Both the position numbers and the translations under genes were made by a program. Shown in pieces: positions 13,141 to 21,068 of a DNA stretch of 27,831 nucleotides (positions are counted from its first letter, which is position 1; each line of letters begins with the position of its first letter). Source of the stretch: CAYJLB01 sp964370845 (GTDB lineage: Bacteria > Bacillota > Clostridia > Oscillospirales > Ruminococcaceae); the NCBI GenBank assembly GCA_964370845.1, contig CAYJLB010000025.1:1-27831 (forward strand). Reading direction: 5' to 3'. Under the pieces are notes generated by a model. The model made no database searches, was not told where the DNA came from, and was given only the letters and a program-made list of their open reading frames with translations.

Positions 13141-15735
13141 ATGGCAACAACAAATGGAAATAAAAAAACTACTACCACAAGAAAAAAAACTACGGGGACA
13201 AAGGGAACAAATAGTAAAACTGCTACCAAAAAAGTTCCAGCTAAAAAACCTGTAAACAAGCAAGCAGTCGCTATAATAATGTTTTTCACTGGGATTTTGC
13301 TCGCTCTCTTTACATTTATAAAAGGGGACGCACTTTGGACAACAATACATAATGGCTTACTCTCATTCTTTGGAACTTCGGCTTATTTAGTGCCTTTAAT
13401 TGTTATTTATGCGTCGGTTATGATTGCCCTTGAAAAAAATAAACACTCTATTATGAGTAAGGTTTTTGAGGGGATAATTCTAATTATTCTATTTTCTGGA
13501 ATAACACAAATTATTTTTTCCGACAACGTTTTTACTGACGATATTTGGGAAAATATACAAATTTTACTTAGTGATGGTTTAGCTTTACGAGGTGGAGGTC
13601 TTGCTTCCGCTATAATCGGCGTGCCTTTAATTCTTTTGTTTGGTAAGGTTGGAGCAATTATTATTGCAGTAATTTTAATCCTTATTTTCTTTATTTTACT
13701 TGCAAATTTGTCTTTAATTCAAATTTTCAAATTCTTTGCTAAACCTTTTAAAAGACGTGAATATGAGGAATTTGAAGAAGAAGAAGTTGTTTATCCTGAA
13801 AGAAAAACTGTTCCTGAACAAAAAGCTGACGACCCGTTTGTTACAAAAAGAAAACCTGTCAAAAAAGTTAAAGAGAAAAAAGGCGGATTATTTACAAAAG
13901 TTATTGAGGAAGAAATTGTTGATGAAAACGCATTGACAATTGAACAAGCTATACAAAAAGAAGCTGAAAAATTTTCTGAGGAAAGTAAAAAAGTTAAAGT
14001 TAAAATGGATACTGCTCCAATTGAGGAGGAAAAGGACATTTTACCTATGCACCCAGTAATTTCTCCAAAAGTAACAGAGGACAAGCTTATTGAAGCAGCT
14101 AAAACCACTGAAGACCCTGAACTTGCAAACATTATCACTAAAGCTGTGGAAATTAAAGCCTTAAAGGACAAGGAAAAGAATGAAATTGCTGAAAAATCCT
14201 CATCAATAATTGTAGACGATAATGGTCAAACTTGTCTTTATGAAAAAGATAATACTATTAATATGTATAAAAGCCCTCCGATTTCAATTTTAAAAGCTGG
14301 AACAGGTAGCAATATTAGCGAAAACACTCAGATTGAACTTAAAAATAACTCAGAAACATTAGTTGATACATTAAAAAGTTTTGGTGTACAAACTAGAATT
14401 GTGGACATTTGCCGTGGTCCTGCGGTTACTCGCTACGAACTTCAACCAGCGGCTGGTGTTAAAGTTAGCAAAATTACAAATTTAACTGATGATATAAAAA
14501 TGAGCCTTGCTGCGAAAAGTATTAGAATTGAAGCTCCTATCCCTGGAAAAGCGGCGGTAGGTGTTGAAATTCCAAATAATGAGGTTGATGTTATTACAAT
14601 GCGTGAAATGCTTGAATCTAAAGAATTTACTGACGCGAAAAGTTCTATCGCTTTTGCTTTAGGGAAAGATATTACGGGTAATACCGTGGTTGCTGACATT
14701 GCGAAAATGCCTCACGTTTTAATTGCTGGTGCTACTGGGTCAGGTAAATCTGTTTGTATTAACTCAATTCTTATAAGTTTACTATACCGTTCTTCACCTG
14801 AGGACGTGCGTTTACTTATGATTGACCCGAAAATGGTTGAACTTGAAGTTTACAACGGAATTCCACATCTTTTAATTCCTGTTGTAACTGACCCACGAAA
14901 GGCGGCTGGCGCTTTATCTTGGGCAGTTACTGAAATGACTAAGCGATATAAATTATTTGCTGACAATAATGTTAGAAATTTGACTGGTTACAATGAGCTA
15001 GCTGAAAAAACTGAGGGACTTGAGCCTTTGCCACAAATTGTTATTATAATTGACGAGCTTGCAGACCTTATGATGGTAGCAGCAAAAGATGTTGAGGAAG
15101 CAATTTGTCGTCTTGCACAACTTGCTCGTGCGGCTGGAATGCACCTTGTAATTGCAACACAAAGACCGTCAGTTGACGTAATTACTGGTATTATTAAAGC
15201 AAATATTCCGAGTAGAATTGCCTTTGCAGTTTCCTCCCAAATTGACTCAAGAACAGTCCTTGACGGAGCGGGAGCAGAAAAACTACTGGGTCGAGGAGAT
15301 ATGCTTTATTCAGCTTATGGAGCCCCTGTGCCTACTCGTGTACAAGGTTGTTTTGTTAGCGATAAAGAAGTAGAAAATGTAGTTGCTTTCATCAAAAATG
15401 AAATTAAAGCTGACTATGATGACGGAATTATGGAAGAAATTGAAAAGAATGCTCCTGTTCCAAAAGGTGAAAAGGGAGAAAGCGGCGGGGGTTCAATAGA
15501 TTCCTCCGATGAAATGATTGAAAAAGCAATTGAAGTTGTCATTGAAACTGGACAGGCTTCAACTTCTTTCCTACAACGTAGATTAAAACTAGGTTATGCG
15601 AGAGCTGCAAGAATAATGGACGAGCTTTATGCAATGGGAATAGTAGGGGAGCAAGACGGAGCAAAACCACGAAAAATCCTTATGACAAAAGAAATGTGGT
15701 ATGAAAGTCGATTACAAAACAATAATGATGCATAA
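13141..15735 (+). CDS. ftsK: DNA translocase FtsK/SpoIIIE
   Basis: An 864-residue septal DNA pump. A basic Lys/Thr-rich N-terminus (1-40) precedes four membrane helices (about 43-190) and an acidic/basic linker (about 195-400). The motor has Walker A GATGSGKS at 530-537 and Walker B VIIIDELADLMM with D638-E639. The C-terminal winged-helix gamma domain (about 795-860, TSFLQRRLKLGYARAARIMD core) reads oriented DNA sites. The protein moves chromosomes through the closing septum and activates Xer recombination; the spore-forming variant SpoIIIE cannot be separated from FtsK by eye. AGAAAGGA (13121-13128) is 12 bases before the ATG. A minimal frame ATG-GGC-ATT-TGA directly after the binding site ends at the ftsK start. 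Confidence 0.97.
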   Translation: MATTNGNKKTTTTRKKTTGTKGTNSKTATKKVPAKKPVNKQAVAIIMFFTGILLALFTFIKGDALWTTIHNGLLSFFGTSAYLVPLIVIYASVMIALEKNKHSIMSKVFEGIILIILFSGITQIIFSDNVFTDDIWENIQILLSDGLALRGGGLASAIIGVPLILLFGKVGAIIIAVILILIFFILLANLSLIQIFKFFAKPFKRREYEEFEEEEVVYPERKTVPEQKADDPFVTKRKPVKKVKEKKGGLFTKVIEEEIVDENALTIEQAIQKEAEKFSEESKKVKVKMDTAPIEEEKDILPMHPVISPKVTEDKLIEAAKTTEDPELANIITKAVEIKALKDKEKNEIAEKSSSIIVDDNGQTCLYEKDNTINMYKSPPISILKAGTGSNISENTQIELKNNSETLVDTLKSFGVQTRIVDICRGPAVTRYELQPAAGVKVSKITNLTDDIKMSLAAKSIRIEAPIPGKAAVGVEIPNNEVDVITMREMLESKEFTDAKSSIAFALGKDITGNTVVADIAKMPHVLIAGATGSGKSVCINSILISLLYRSSPEDVRLLMIDPKMVELEVYNGIPHLLIPVVTDPRKAAGALSWAVTEMTKRYKLFADNNVRNLTGYNELAEKTEGLEPLPQIVIIIDELADLMMVAAKDVEEAICRLAQLARAAGMHLVIATQRPSVDVITGIIKANIPSRIAFAVSSQIDSRTVLDGAGAEKLLGRGDMLYSAYGAPVPTRVQGCFVSDKEVENVVAFIKNEIKADYDDGIMEEIEKNAPVPKGEKGESGGGSIDSSDEMIEKAIEVVIETGQASTSFLQRRLKLGYARAARIMDELYAMGIVGEQDGAKPRKILMTKEMWYESRLQNNNDA

Positions 15736-15776
15736 CCCAATTTTCTATAAATTTTAGGGTGCAAAATTAAATGTAG

Positions 15777-15796
15777 GGACAAGGCTTGCCTTGTCC
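15777..15796 (+). repeat. Perfect 9-bp hairpin after ftsK (GGACAAGGC palindrome)
   Basis: GGACAAGGC (15777-15785) and GCCTTGTCC (15788-15796) pair with only a TT loop, inside ATGTAGGGAC...GTCCGATAAAACC. No U-tract follows. GC-rich compact palindromes after TGTAGGG are, to my recollection, a dispersed repeat type in related Clostridia; only one copy is present here. It may act as an mRNA stabiliser between ftsK and the next gene. Confidence 0.5.
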
Positions 15797-15832
15797 GATA
15801 AAACCAAAAAAATATAGAAAGGAATTACAAGT

Positions 15833-16351
15833 ATGAAAATTGCAATTATTGGCTATTCAGGAAGCGGAAAATCTACTTTAGCAAAATTTTTGTCTAGTCA
15901 ATATAAAATTCCTCTTTTATACTTAGATACAGTTCATTGGCTTGCTAGTTGGAATGAAAGAGAGAGTAGTGAAAGCCTTGAAATTGTTGAGAAATTCCTT
16001 AATAATAATGATAACTGGGTTATTGACGGAAATTATACAAAACTTTATCAAAAAGAACGATTACAGCAAGCGGATTACATAATTTTTATGAATTTTAACC
16101 GAATTAATTGCCTTTATCGTGCTCATAAAAGAAATTTTACATATAAAAATAGGAATAGAGAAAGTATCACTGACGGTTGCATAGAAAAAATTGACAGGGA
16201 ATTTCTTTGGTGGCTTTTGCATAATGGCAGAAAAAAATCTGTAATAAATAAATATAAGAGAATTATAACACAATATAAAGAAAAAACTTTTGTTATAAAA
16301 AATCAAAGGGAGTTGGACAAGTTTATGAAAAATTTGCCAATGAATATATGA
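15833..16351 (+). CDS. FlaR-like P-loop kinase ('DNA topology modulation' family)
   Basis: A 172-residue protein with P-loop GYSGSGKST at about 7-15, LYLDTVHW (about 30-37) and NWVIDGNYTK (about 61-70), followed by a basic, tyrosine-rich C-terminal half. This layout matches small adenylate-kinase-like ATPases annotated as FlaR or 'DNA topology modulation protein'. Their substrate is not firmly known, and the annotation name comes from old genetics rather than biochemistry. AGAAAGGA (15816-15823) precedes ATG by nine bases. GNAT follows 12 bases after its stop, so they are probably cotranscribed. The high AT content and abundance of Lys/Asn/Tyr are stronger than in ftsK, which may hint at a more recently acquired or less constrained gene. 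Confidence 0.75.
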   Translation: MKIAIIGYSGSGKSTLAKFLSSQYKIPLLYLDTVHWLASWNERESSESLEIVEKFLNNNDNWVIDGNYTKLYQKERLQQADYIIFMNFNRINCLYRAHKRNFTYKNRNRESITDGCIEKIDREFLWWLLHNGRKKSVINKYKRIITQYKEKTFVIKNQRELDKFMKNLPMNI

Positions 16352-16363
16352 GGAAGATTAAAA

Positions 16364-16837
16364 ATGCTAAGTTTTGAAGCAATATATGAAGAAGATTACA
16401 ACACTTTAACTGAAATAATGAAACGTGCTTTTGACGATGACACAAAAATGCATACTGACTTACTTGAAGATGGTCCTAAGGGTTATGATGACGGAAGTTT
16501 GATAAGAAAACTTAACGAAAATCCTGAACTTATTTCAAGTAAAATTTTGTCAGAGGGAAAAATTATTGGCGCTTTTTCAGTTAAAGATGAAGGGGAAATT
16601 TGCACCCTTGATATGATTTTTATTAATCCAACAGAAAAAAACAAAGGTCTTGGACTTATAGTATGGGAATATATGGAAAATCATTATTCAAAAGAAAAAA
16701 AATGGATAGTAGAAACACCCTCTTATTCAAAAAGAAATTATAATTTTTACACAAAAAAGTGTGGATTTACTTTTGTGTGTGAAAAATTTTATTCAAAAGA
16801 GGATAGTTCGTTTGTTTTTGAAAAAAAACTGGTTTAG
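16364..16837 (+). CDS. GNAT-family N-acetyltransferase
   Basis: A 157-residue single-domain acetyltransferase. The fold is visible as MLSFEAIYEEDYNTLTEIMKRAF at the start, KIIGAFSVKDEGEICTLDMIFI strands, the acetyl-CoA loop PTEKNKGLGLIVWEYME (motif A of the form Q/NxxGxG), and NYNFYTKKCGFTFVCE at the end, which is the typical late tyrosine/GF segment. It should transfer acetyl from acetyl-CoA to an amine; the substrate cannot be told. It is closely packed between the FlaR-like kinase (12 bases) and ygiQ (18 bases), but the functions do not suggest a common pathway. Confidence 0.85.
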   Translation: MLSFEAIYEEDYNTLTEIMKRAFDDDTKMHTDLLEDGPKGYDDGSLIRKLNENPELISSKILSEGKIIGAFSVKDEGEICTLDMIFINPTEKNKGLGLIVWEYMENHYSKEKKWIVETPSYSKRNYNFYTKKCGFTFVCEKFYSKEDSSFVFEKKLV

Positions 16838-16855
16838 CAAGAGAGGAAACGTTTT

Positions 16856-18748
16856 ATGAGCAAATTTTTACCTATTTCAAAAAAAGAAATGGAAGAACAA
16901 AATATAAGTCAATTTGACTTTGTATATATTTCCGGTGACGCATATGTGGATCACCCAAGTTTTGGTATGGCAATTATTACAAGATTGCTTGAAAGCAAAG
17001 GGTTTACAGTTGGAGTTATTCCACAGCCCAATTATCAAAATTTAGATAGTTATAAAATTTTTGGTGAGCCAAAACTTGGATTCTTAGTTTCCTCTGGGAA
17101 TGTGGATTCAATGGTTGCTCATTATTCTGTTGCGAAAGTTAGACGGGATAAAGATGAATATTCCGAGGGTGGACTGAATAACAAACGCCCTGATAGAGCG
17201 GTTACAGTGTACTCAAACGCACTTAAAAAGCTATATCCAAATTGCCCTGTTATAATTGGCGGTTTAGAGGCATCACTTCGTAGATTTGCCCATTACGATT
17301 ATTGGGACGATAAGGTTTTACCTTCAATTTTAGTTGATAGTAAGGCTGATTTTCTCATTTATGGAATGGGTGAACATCAAATTGTTGAAATGGCTACACG
17401 ATTGAAAAATGGTGAAAAAATTAGTGATTTGACCGATATTCGTGGAACAGCTTTTTTAACTGACCCTGTAAATACTCCTTATGGGAGTGCAGAATGTCCA
17501 AGTTTTGAGCAAATTTCTACTTCTCACGAACTGTATGCAAAGGCTACTAAGCAACAATATTTGTGGCAAGACGAGGTTTATGGCAAAGTTATTACACAAC
17601 GTCACGGAAAGAAAATGCTTGTACAAAACCCTCCTACAACAACTTTGACTACTGAAGAATTTGATGAAATATATAAACTTCCATTTGTTGGAACTTACCA
17701 CCCAATTTATGAAAAAACTGGTGGAATTTCTGCTATTAAAGAAGTAGAATTTTCAATTACACATAATCGTGGCTGTTACGGAGCTTGCAATTTTTGTTCC
17801 ATCGCCTTGCATCAAGGAAGGAAAATTACAACAAGAAGTGAAAACTCAATTTTAGAAGAAGCTGAAAAATTAGCTTCAAAAAATAACTTTAAAGGTTATA
17901 TTCACGATGTTGGGGGACCAACTGCAAACTTTAGAGCACCTGCTTGTAAAAAGCAGTTAGAACACGGGCTTTGCAAAGAAAAAAAATGTTTAGCACCTAC
18001 TCCTTGCAAAAATCTTGAAGTAAAACATCAAGAATACCTTGACATTTTACAAAAAATAAGTAAAATTAAAGGTGTAAAGAAAGTGTTTATTCGCTCGGGC
18101 ATTAGATATGATTATCTCCTTGAAGATAAAGATGATAAATTTTTTACTGAACTTGTGAAAAATCATGTCAGTGGTCAGCTTAAAGTTGCCCCTGAACATT
18201 GTTCTGCGGTAGTTTTGGATAAAATGGGAAAACCGCATATTGAAGCATATAAAAAGTTCCAAGAAAAGTTTTATACTATAACTAAAAAAGTTAAAAAAGA
18301 GCAATATTTAGTTCCTTATTTAATGTCATCTCACCCAGGAAGCACTATAAAAGAAGCTGTTGACCTTGCGTTATTCCTAAAAGGATTGAAAATTCGCCCT
18401 GAACAGGTGCAAGATTTTTATCCTACTCCTGGGACTATTTCCACTTGTATGTACTACACAGGACTTGACCCTTATACAATGGAAAAAGTTTATGTTGCTA
18501 AAACTCGTGAGGAAAAATCTGCTCAACGTGCTTTATTGCAATATTATAAACCGCAAAATCAACAAAGAATTATTGATATACTCAAAAAAATTAAGAGAAC
18601 TGATTTAATTGGAAATGGAAATGAATTTTTAGTTGCGCCAAGTCGTGAATATGCCTTGTCGCAAAAAAATAAAGTTGTGAAATATAGTCCAACAAACAAA
18701 AATAAATCGAGAAGAAGTGGGGGACATAGGAATGGCAAGAAAACGTAG
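16856..18748 (+). CDS. YgiQ-family radical SAM protein (UPF0313)
   Basis: A 630-residue protein with an N-terminal cobalamin-binding-like region (about 1-270) with FLPISKKEMEEQ at its start and GGLEASLRRFAHYDYW. The radical SAM cluster motif is C307-x3-C311-x2-C314 (GCYGACNFCSIALHQGR). Downstream come VFIRSGIRYDYLL, LKVAPEH and the C-terminal VQDFYPTPGTISTCMYYTGLDP segment, all YgiQ hallmarks. Additional cysteines (CKKQLEHGLCKEKKC region, about 363-377) may bind a second cluster. The reaction is not known for the family. The last ~45 residues are very basic (Lys/Arg), which could bind RNA or DNA. Its end overlaps the next gene by 17 bases. Confidence 0.93.
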   Translation: MSKFLPISKKEMEEQNISQFDFVYISGDAYVDHPSFGMAIITRLLESKGFTVGVIPQPNYQNLDSYKIFGEPKLGFLVSSGNVDSMVAHYSVAKVRRDKDEYSEGGLNNKRPDRAVTVYSNALKKLYPNCPVIIGGLEASLRRFAHYDYWDDKVLPSILVDSKADFLIYGMGEHQIVEMATRLKNGEKISDLTDIRGTAFLTDPVNTPYGSAECPSFEQISTSHELYAKATKQQYLWQDEVYGKVITQRHGKKMLVQNPPTTTLTTEEFDEIYKLPFVGTYHPIYEKTGGISAIKEVEFSITHNRGCYGACNFCSIALHQGRKITTRSENSILEEAEKLASKNNFKGYIHDVGGPTANFRAPACKKQLEHGLCKEKKCLAPTPCKNLEVKHQEYLDILQKISKIKGVKKVFIRSGIRYDYLLEDKDDKFFTELVKNHVSGQLKVAPEHCSAVVLDKMGKPHIEAYKKFQEKFYTITKKVKKEQYLVPYLMSSHPGSTIKEAVDLALFLKGLKIRPEQVQDFYPTPGTISTCMYYTGLDPYTMEKVYVAKTREEKSAQRALLQYYKPQNQQRIIDILKKIKRTDLIGNGNEFLVAPSREYALSQKNKVVKYSPTNKNKSRRSGGHRNGKKT

Positions 18749-19727
18749 ATATCAAGATAGAGGCAAAAATACCTCAAATAAAATTTTAACAGGGTTTATT
18801 GGCTTAATTTTAGCATTAGCAATGCTTGTGTTAGGGCTTGATTTATCAGGAACTATGTCAGTAAATGAGATTTTAGATATTTTCGGTTTGCGAAGTGAGG
18901 AAACTGTTGCTCTTGATAACAGCAAGGTTTCAGTAAGTTATATTGACGTTGGGCAAGGGGATTGTTCCATAATAATTTCCGGTGACGATGTAATTTTAAT
19001 TGACGCTGGTGAGCCAGAATACGGCGATAAAGTTCTATTTTATTTGGAGCAATATGGTGTTGAGGATATTGATTATATTATCGCTACACACCCGCATGCT
19101 GACCATATTGGAGGACTTGCTGAGGTTATTGAAAATTATGATGTTGGTACAATTTATGCACCTGAAATTCCTGATGATTTAATTCCTACTTCAAAAACTT
19201 ATGAAGGATTTTTGGAAGCTGTAGAAAATAAAGGTTTATCAATTACTGTTCCAACTATGCAAGAAAAAGTTCAAGTTGGTGTTTTAGAGATGACTTTTTA
19301 CACTGCGACGGAAAAATATGACAACCTTAACGATTACTCAATTGTAACTAAAATTGCTCATGGAGAAAATACATTTTTATTTACAGGAGATATTGAAGCC
19401 GCAAGAGAAACAGATATGCTTAATGATGAAAACATTGTACATGGTGAACTCTTAACTTCTGTACTAAAAGTTGCTCATCACGGAAGTATTTCTTCCTCAA
19501 CGGGACCGTTTTTAAACGATACTTTGCCTCTTATGGCAGTAATTTCTTGTGGAGCAAATAACAAATATGGGCACCCTAATGATGAAGTTGTAGAGAGGAT
19601 TAATCGAAACACTGACTACATATTTAGAACTGACATAAATGGAAATATTGTTGCTTATTCAGAAGATAATGAAGTTCAATTTTCATTGGAAAAAGGCATG
19701 GAAGAATTTGAGGGAACGGTTGAATGA
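18732..19727 (+). CDS. ComEC-like metallo-beta-lactamase-fold hydrolase, membrane-anchored
   Basis: A 331-residue protein. A basic N-terminus (MARKRRYQDRGK) and one hydrophobic helix (about 22-42) suggest an anchor with the enzyme outside. The domain begins VSVSYIDVGQGDCSIII, has the metal motif HPHADH (H120, H122, D124, H125), FLFTGDIE and VAHHGSISS, typical of the competence-related ComEC/Rec2 metallo-beta-lactamase subgroup. Such proteins are thought to act as nucleases or phosphodiesterases on DNA at the surface. An upstream ATG-like frame extends to 18717, but ATG 18732 behind a GGGGG tract starts a sensible signal-anchor. It overlaps ygiQ by 17 bases and the next gene by four, so the three are coupled. 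Confidence 0.88.
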   Translation: MARKRRYQDRGKNTSNKILTGFIGLILALAMLVLGLDLSGTMSVNEILDIFGLRSEETVALDNSKVSVSYIDVGQGDCSIIISGDDVILIDAGEPEYGDKVLFYLEQYGVEDIDYIIATHPHADHIGGLAEVIENYDVGTIYAPEIPDDLIPTSKTYEGFLEAVENKGLSITVPTMQEKVQVGVLEMTFYTATEKYDNLNDYSIVTKIAHGENTFLFTGDIEAARETDMLNDENIVHGELLTSVLKVAHHGSISSSTGPFLNDTLPLMAVISCGANNKYGHPNDEVVERINRNTDYIFRTDINGNIVAYSEDNEVQFSLEKGMEEFEGTVE

Positions 19728-19945
19728 TAATAATTGATAGGATTGAAGAAAATATAGCTGTTTGTTATAATGATGATGAAAAAGTGGAGATTGATATATT
19801 GTTTTTACCAGTAACTGCTAAAGAAGGTGACGTTTTGGTTATTGAGAATAATATTTATAGAATTGATGAAGCTGAAACTGAAAATAGACGAAAAAAAATC
19901 AAAGAAAAACAAGACTTACTTTTTAAAAAGAAAGGAAGCTGTTAA
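19724..19945 (+). CDS. DUF3006 family protein
   Basis: A 73-residue protein: MIIIDRIEENIAVCYNDDE, then KEGDVLVIENNIYRIDEAET and a basic helix TENRRKKIKEKQDLLFKK. This IDRxE...EGDVL...ETxxRRxxI pattern is DUF3006, a small beta-barrel-plus-helix family that is commonly the direct neighbour of ComEC-like metallo-beta-lactamase genes. Here it starts within the stop of that gene (ATGA) and ends one base into the rpiR start (TAATG). The pairing suggests it binds or regulates the hydrolase, but no function is established. Confidence 0.85.
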   Translation: MIIIDRIEENIAVCYNDDEKVEIDILFLPVTAKEGDVLVIENNIYRIDEAETENRRKKIKEKQDLLFKKKGSC

Positions 19946-20805
19946 TGCAGAATAATTTATTAAATTTAATTGAAGAAAATATGAGTTCATTTTCCAAAAG
20001 TCATCGACTTATTGCAAAATATATCCTTGATAACTATGACAAGGTAGCTTACTTTACAGCGTCAAAACTTGGGAAAGACGTTGGAATTAGCGAATCTACA
20101 GTAGTTAGATTTGCGACAGAACTTGGATTTGAAGGTTATCCCGAACTTCAACGAGAAATTCGTGCTTTTATGAAAGTTAAACTTACTTCAGTGCAACGAC
20201 TTGAAGTTGCTGCGAATAATATAAACGATGAAAATATTTTAGAAACTGTGTTAAATCAGGATATTGAAAAGATTAGAAAAACCCTTGAAAATTGTGATAC
20301 ATCTAAGTTTAACCTTGCTACTGAAGAAATTGTTAAAGCTAAAAACATCTATATTATAGGAGCAAAAAGTGCATCTTTTTTAGCAAATTTCTTGAGTTAT
20401 AATATGAACTTGATTTTTGATAATGTGCGACAAATTAATCCCCTTAGCACAGGTGAATTGTTTGAACAAATCGTAAGAATTGGGAAAGATGATGTTATCA
20501 TTGGGATTAGTTTTCCACGATACTCAAAGCTTACAATTTCTGCATTTAAATATGCCTCAGATAATGGTGCAAAGGTAATTGCCTTGACAGATAATAATTC
20601 CTCACCATTGACTAAATACGCAAATATTTCCCTATTTGCGCAAAGTGATATGATGTCATTTGTAGATTCATTTGTAGCTCCTTTGTCAATTATAAACGCA
20701 CTACTAGTGGCACTTAGCATTAAGAATAAAGGAAAAGTTTCGGAAAATTTATCAAAGCTAGAAAATATGTGGGAAGAATATCAAGTCTACGAGAAGTACG
20801 AGTAG
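19945..20805 (+). CDS. MurR/RpiR-family transcriptional regulator (HTH plus SIS domain)
   Basis: A 286-residue regulator. The N-terminal HTH_6 domain (about 1-77) shows FSKSHRLIAKYILDNYDKV and GISESTVVRFATELGFEGYP. The SIS sugar-phosphate-binding domain (about 120-255) has IYIIGAKSASFLANFLSYN and DVIIGISFPRYSK. Such proteins sense phosphosugars such as N-acetylmuramate 6-phosphate and control sugar or amino-sugar genes. No sugar genes are adjacent, so the target is unknown. It begins one base inside the DUF3006 stop. The last residues, EKYE followed by TAG, are encoded by the first unit of the 27-bp tandem array, so array length could change the messenger 3' end but not the protein. Confidence 0.92.
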   Translation: MQNNLLNLIEENMSSFSKSHRLIAKYILDNYDKVAYFTASKLGKDVGISESTVVRFATELGFEGYPELQREIRAFMKVKLTSVQRLEVAANNINDENILETVLNQDIEKIRKTLENCDTSKFNLATEEIVKAKNIYIIGAKSASFLANFLSYNMNLIFDNVRQINPLSTGELFEQIVRIGKDDVIIGISFPRYSKLTISAFKYASDNGAKVIALTDNNSSPLTKYANISLFAQSDMMSFVDSFVAPLSIINALLVALSIKNKGKVSENLSKLENMWEEYQVYEKYE

Positions 20806-21046
20806 ACTTTGGCTACTGAGAAGTACGAGTAGACTTTGGCTACTGAGAAGTACGAGTAGACTTTGGCTACTGNNNNNNNNNNNNNNNNNNNNNNNNNNNN
20901 NNNNNNNNNNNNNNNNNNNNNNNNNNNNNNNNNNNNNNNNNNNNNNNNNNNNNNNNNNNNNNNNNNNNNNNNAGAAGTACGAGTAGACTTTGGCTACCGA
21001 GAAGTACGAGTAGACTTTGGCTACCGAGAAGTACGAGTAGACTTTG
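20791..21046 (+). repeat. 27-bp tandem repeat array spanning an assembly gap
   Basis: Perfect 27-bp units beginning GAGAAGTACGAGTAGACTTT start at 20791, 20818 and 20845; the sequence then enters the N run. After the gap at least two full units and a 21-base partial unit remain (20973-21046). Units left of the gap end TACT and those right of it end TACC. Each unit can fold AGTAG against CTACT (or GTAG against CTAC) around ACTTTGG. The array joins the stop region of the rpiR-like gene to the binding site of the flavoprotein gene. Confidence 0.95.
20873..20972. other. Assembly gap of 100 N
   Basis: Exactly 100 unknown bases sit inside the tandem array. The round number indicates a placeholder of unknown length, caused by the repeats; the true copy number is undetermined. 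Confidence 0.99.
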
Positions 21047-21068
21047 TTTTTGATTGAAAGGAAATAAT

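Noticed and set aside
20791..21046. CRISPR array
   Set aside because: The 27-bp units are directly adjacent with no spacers and no cas genes are near.
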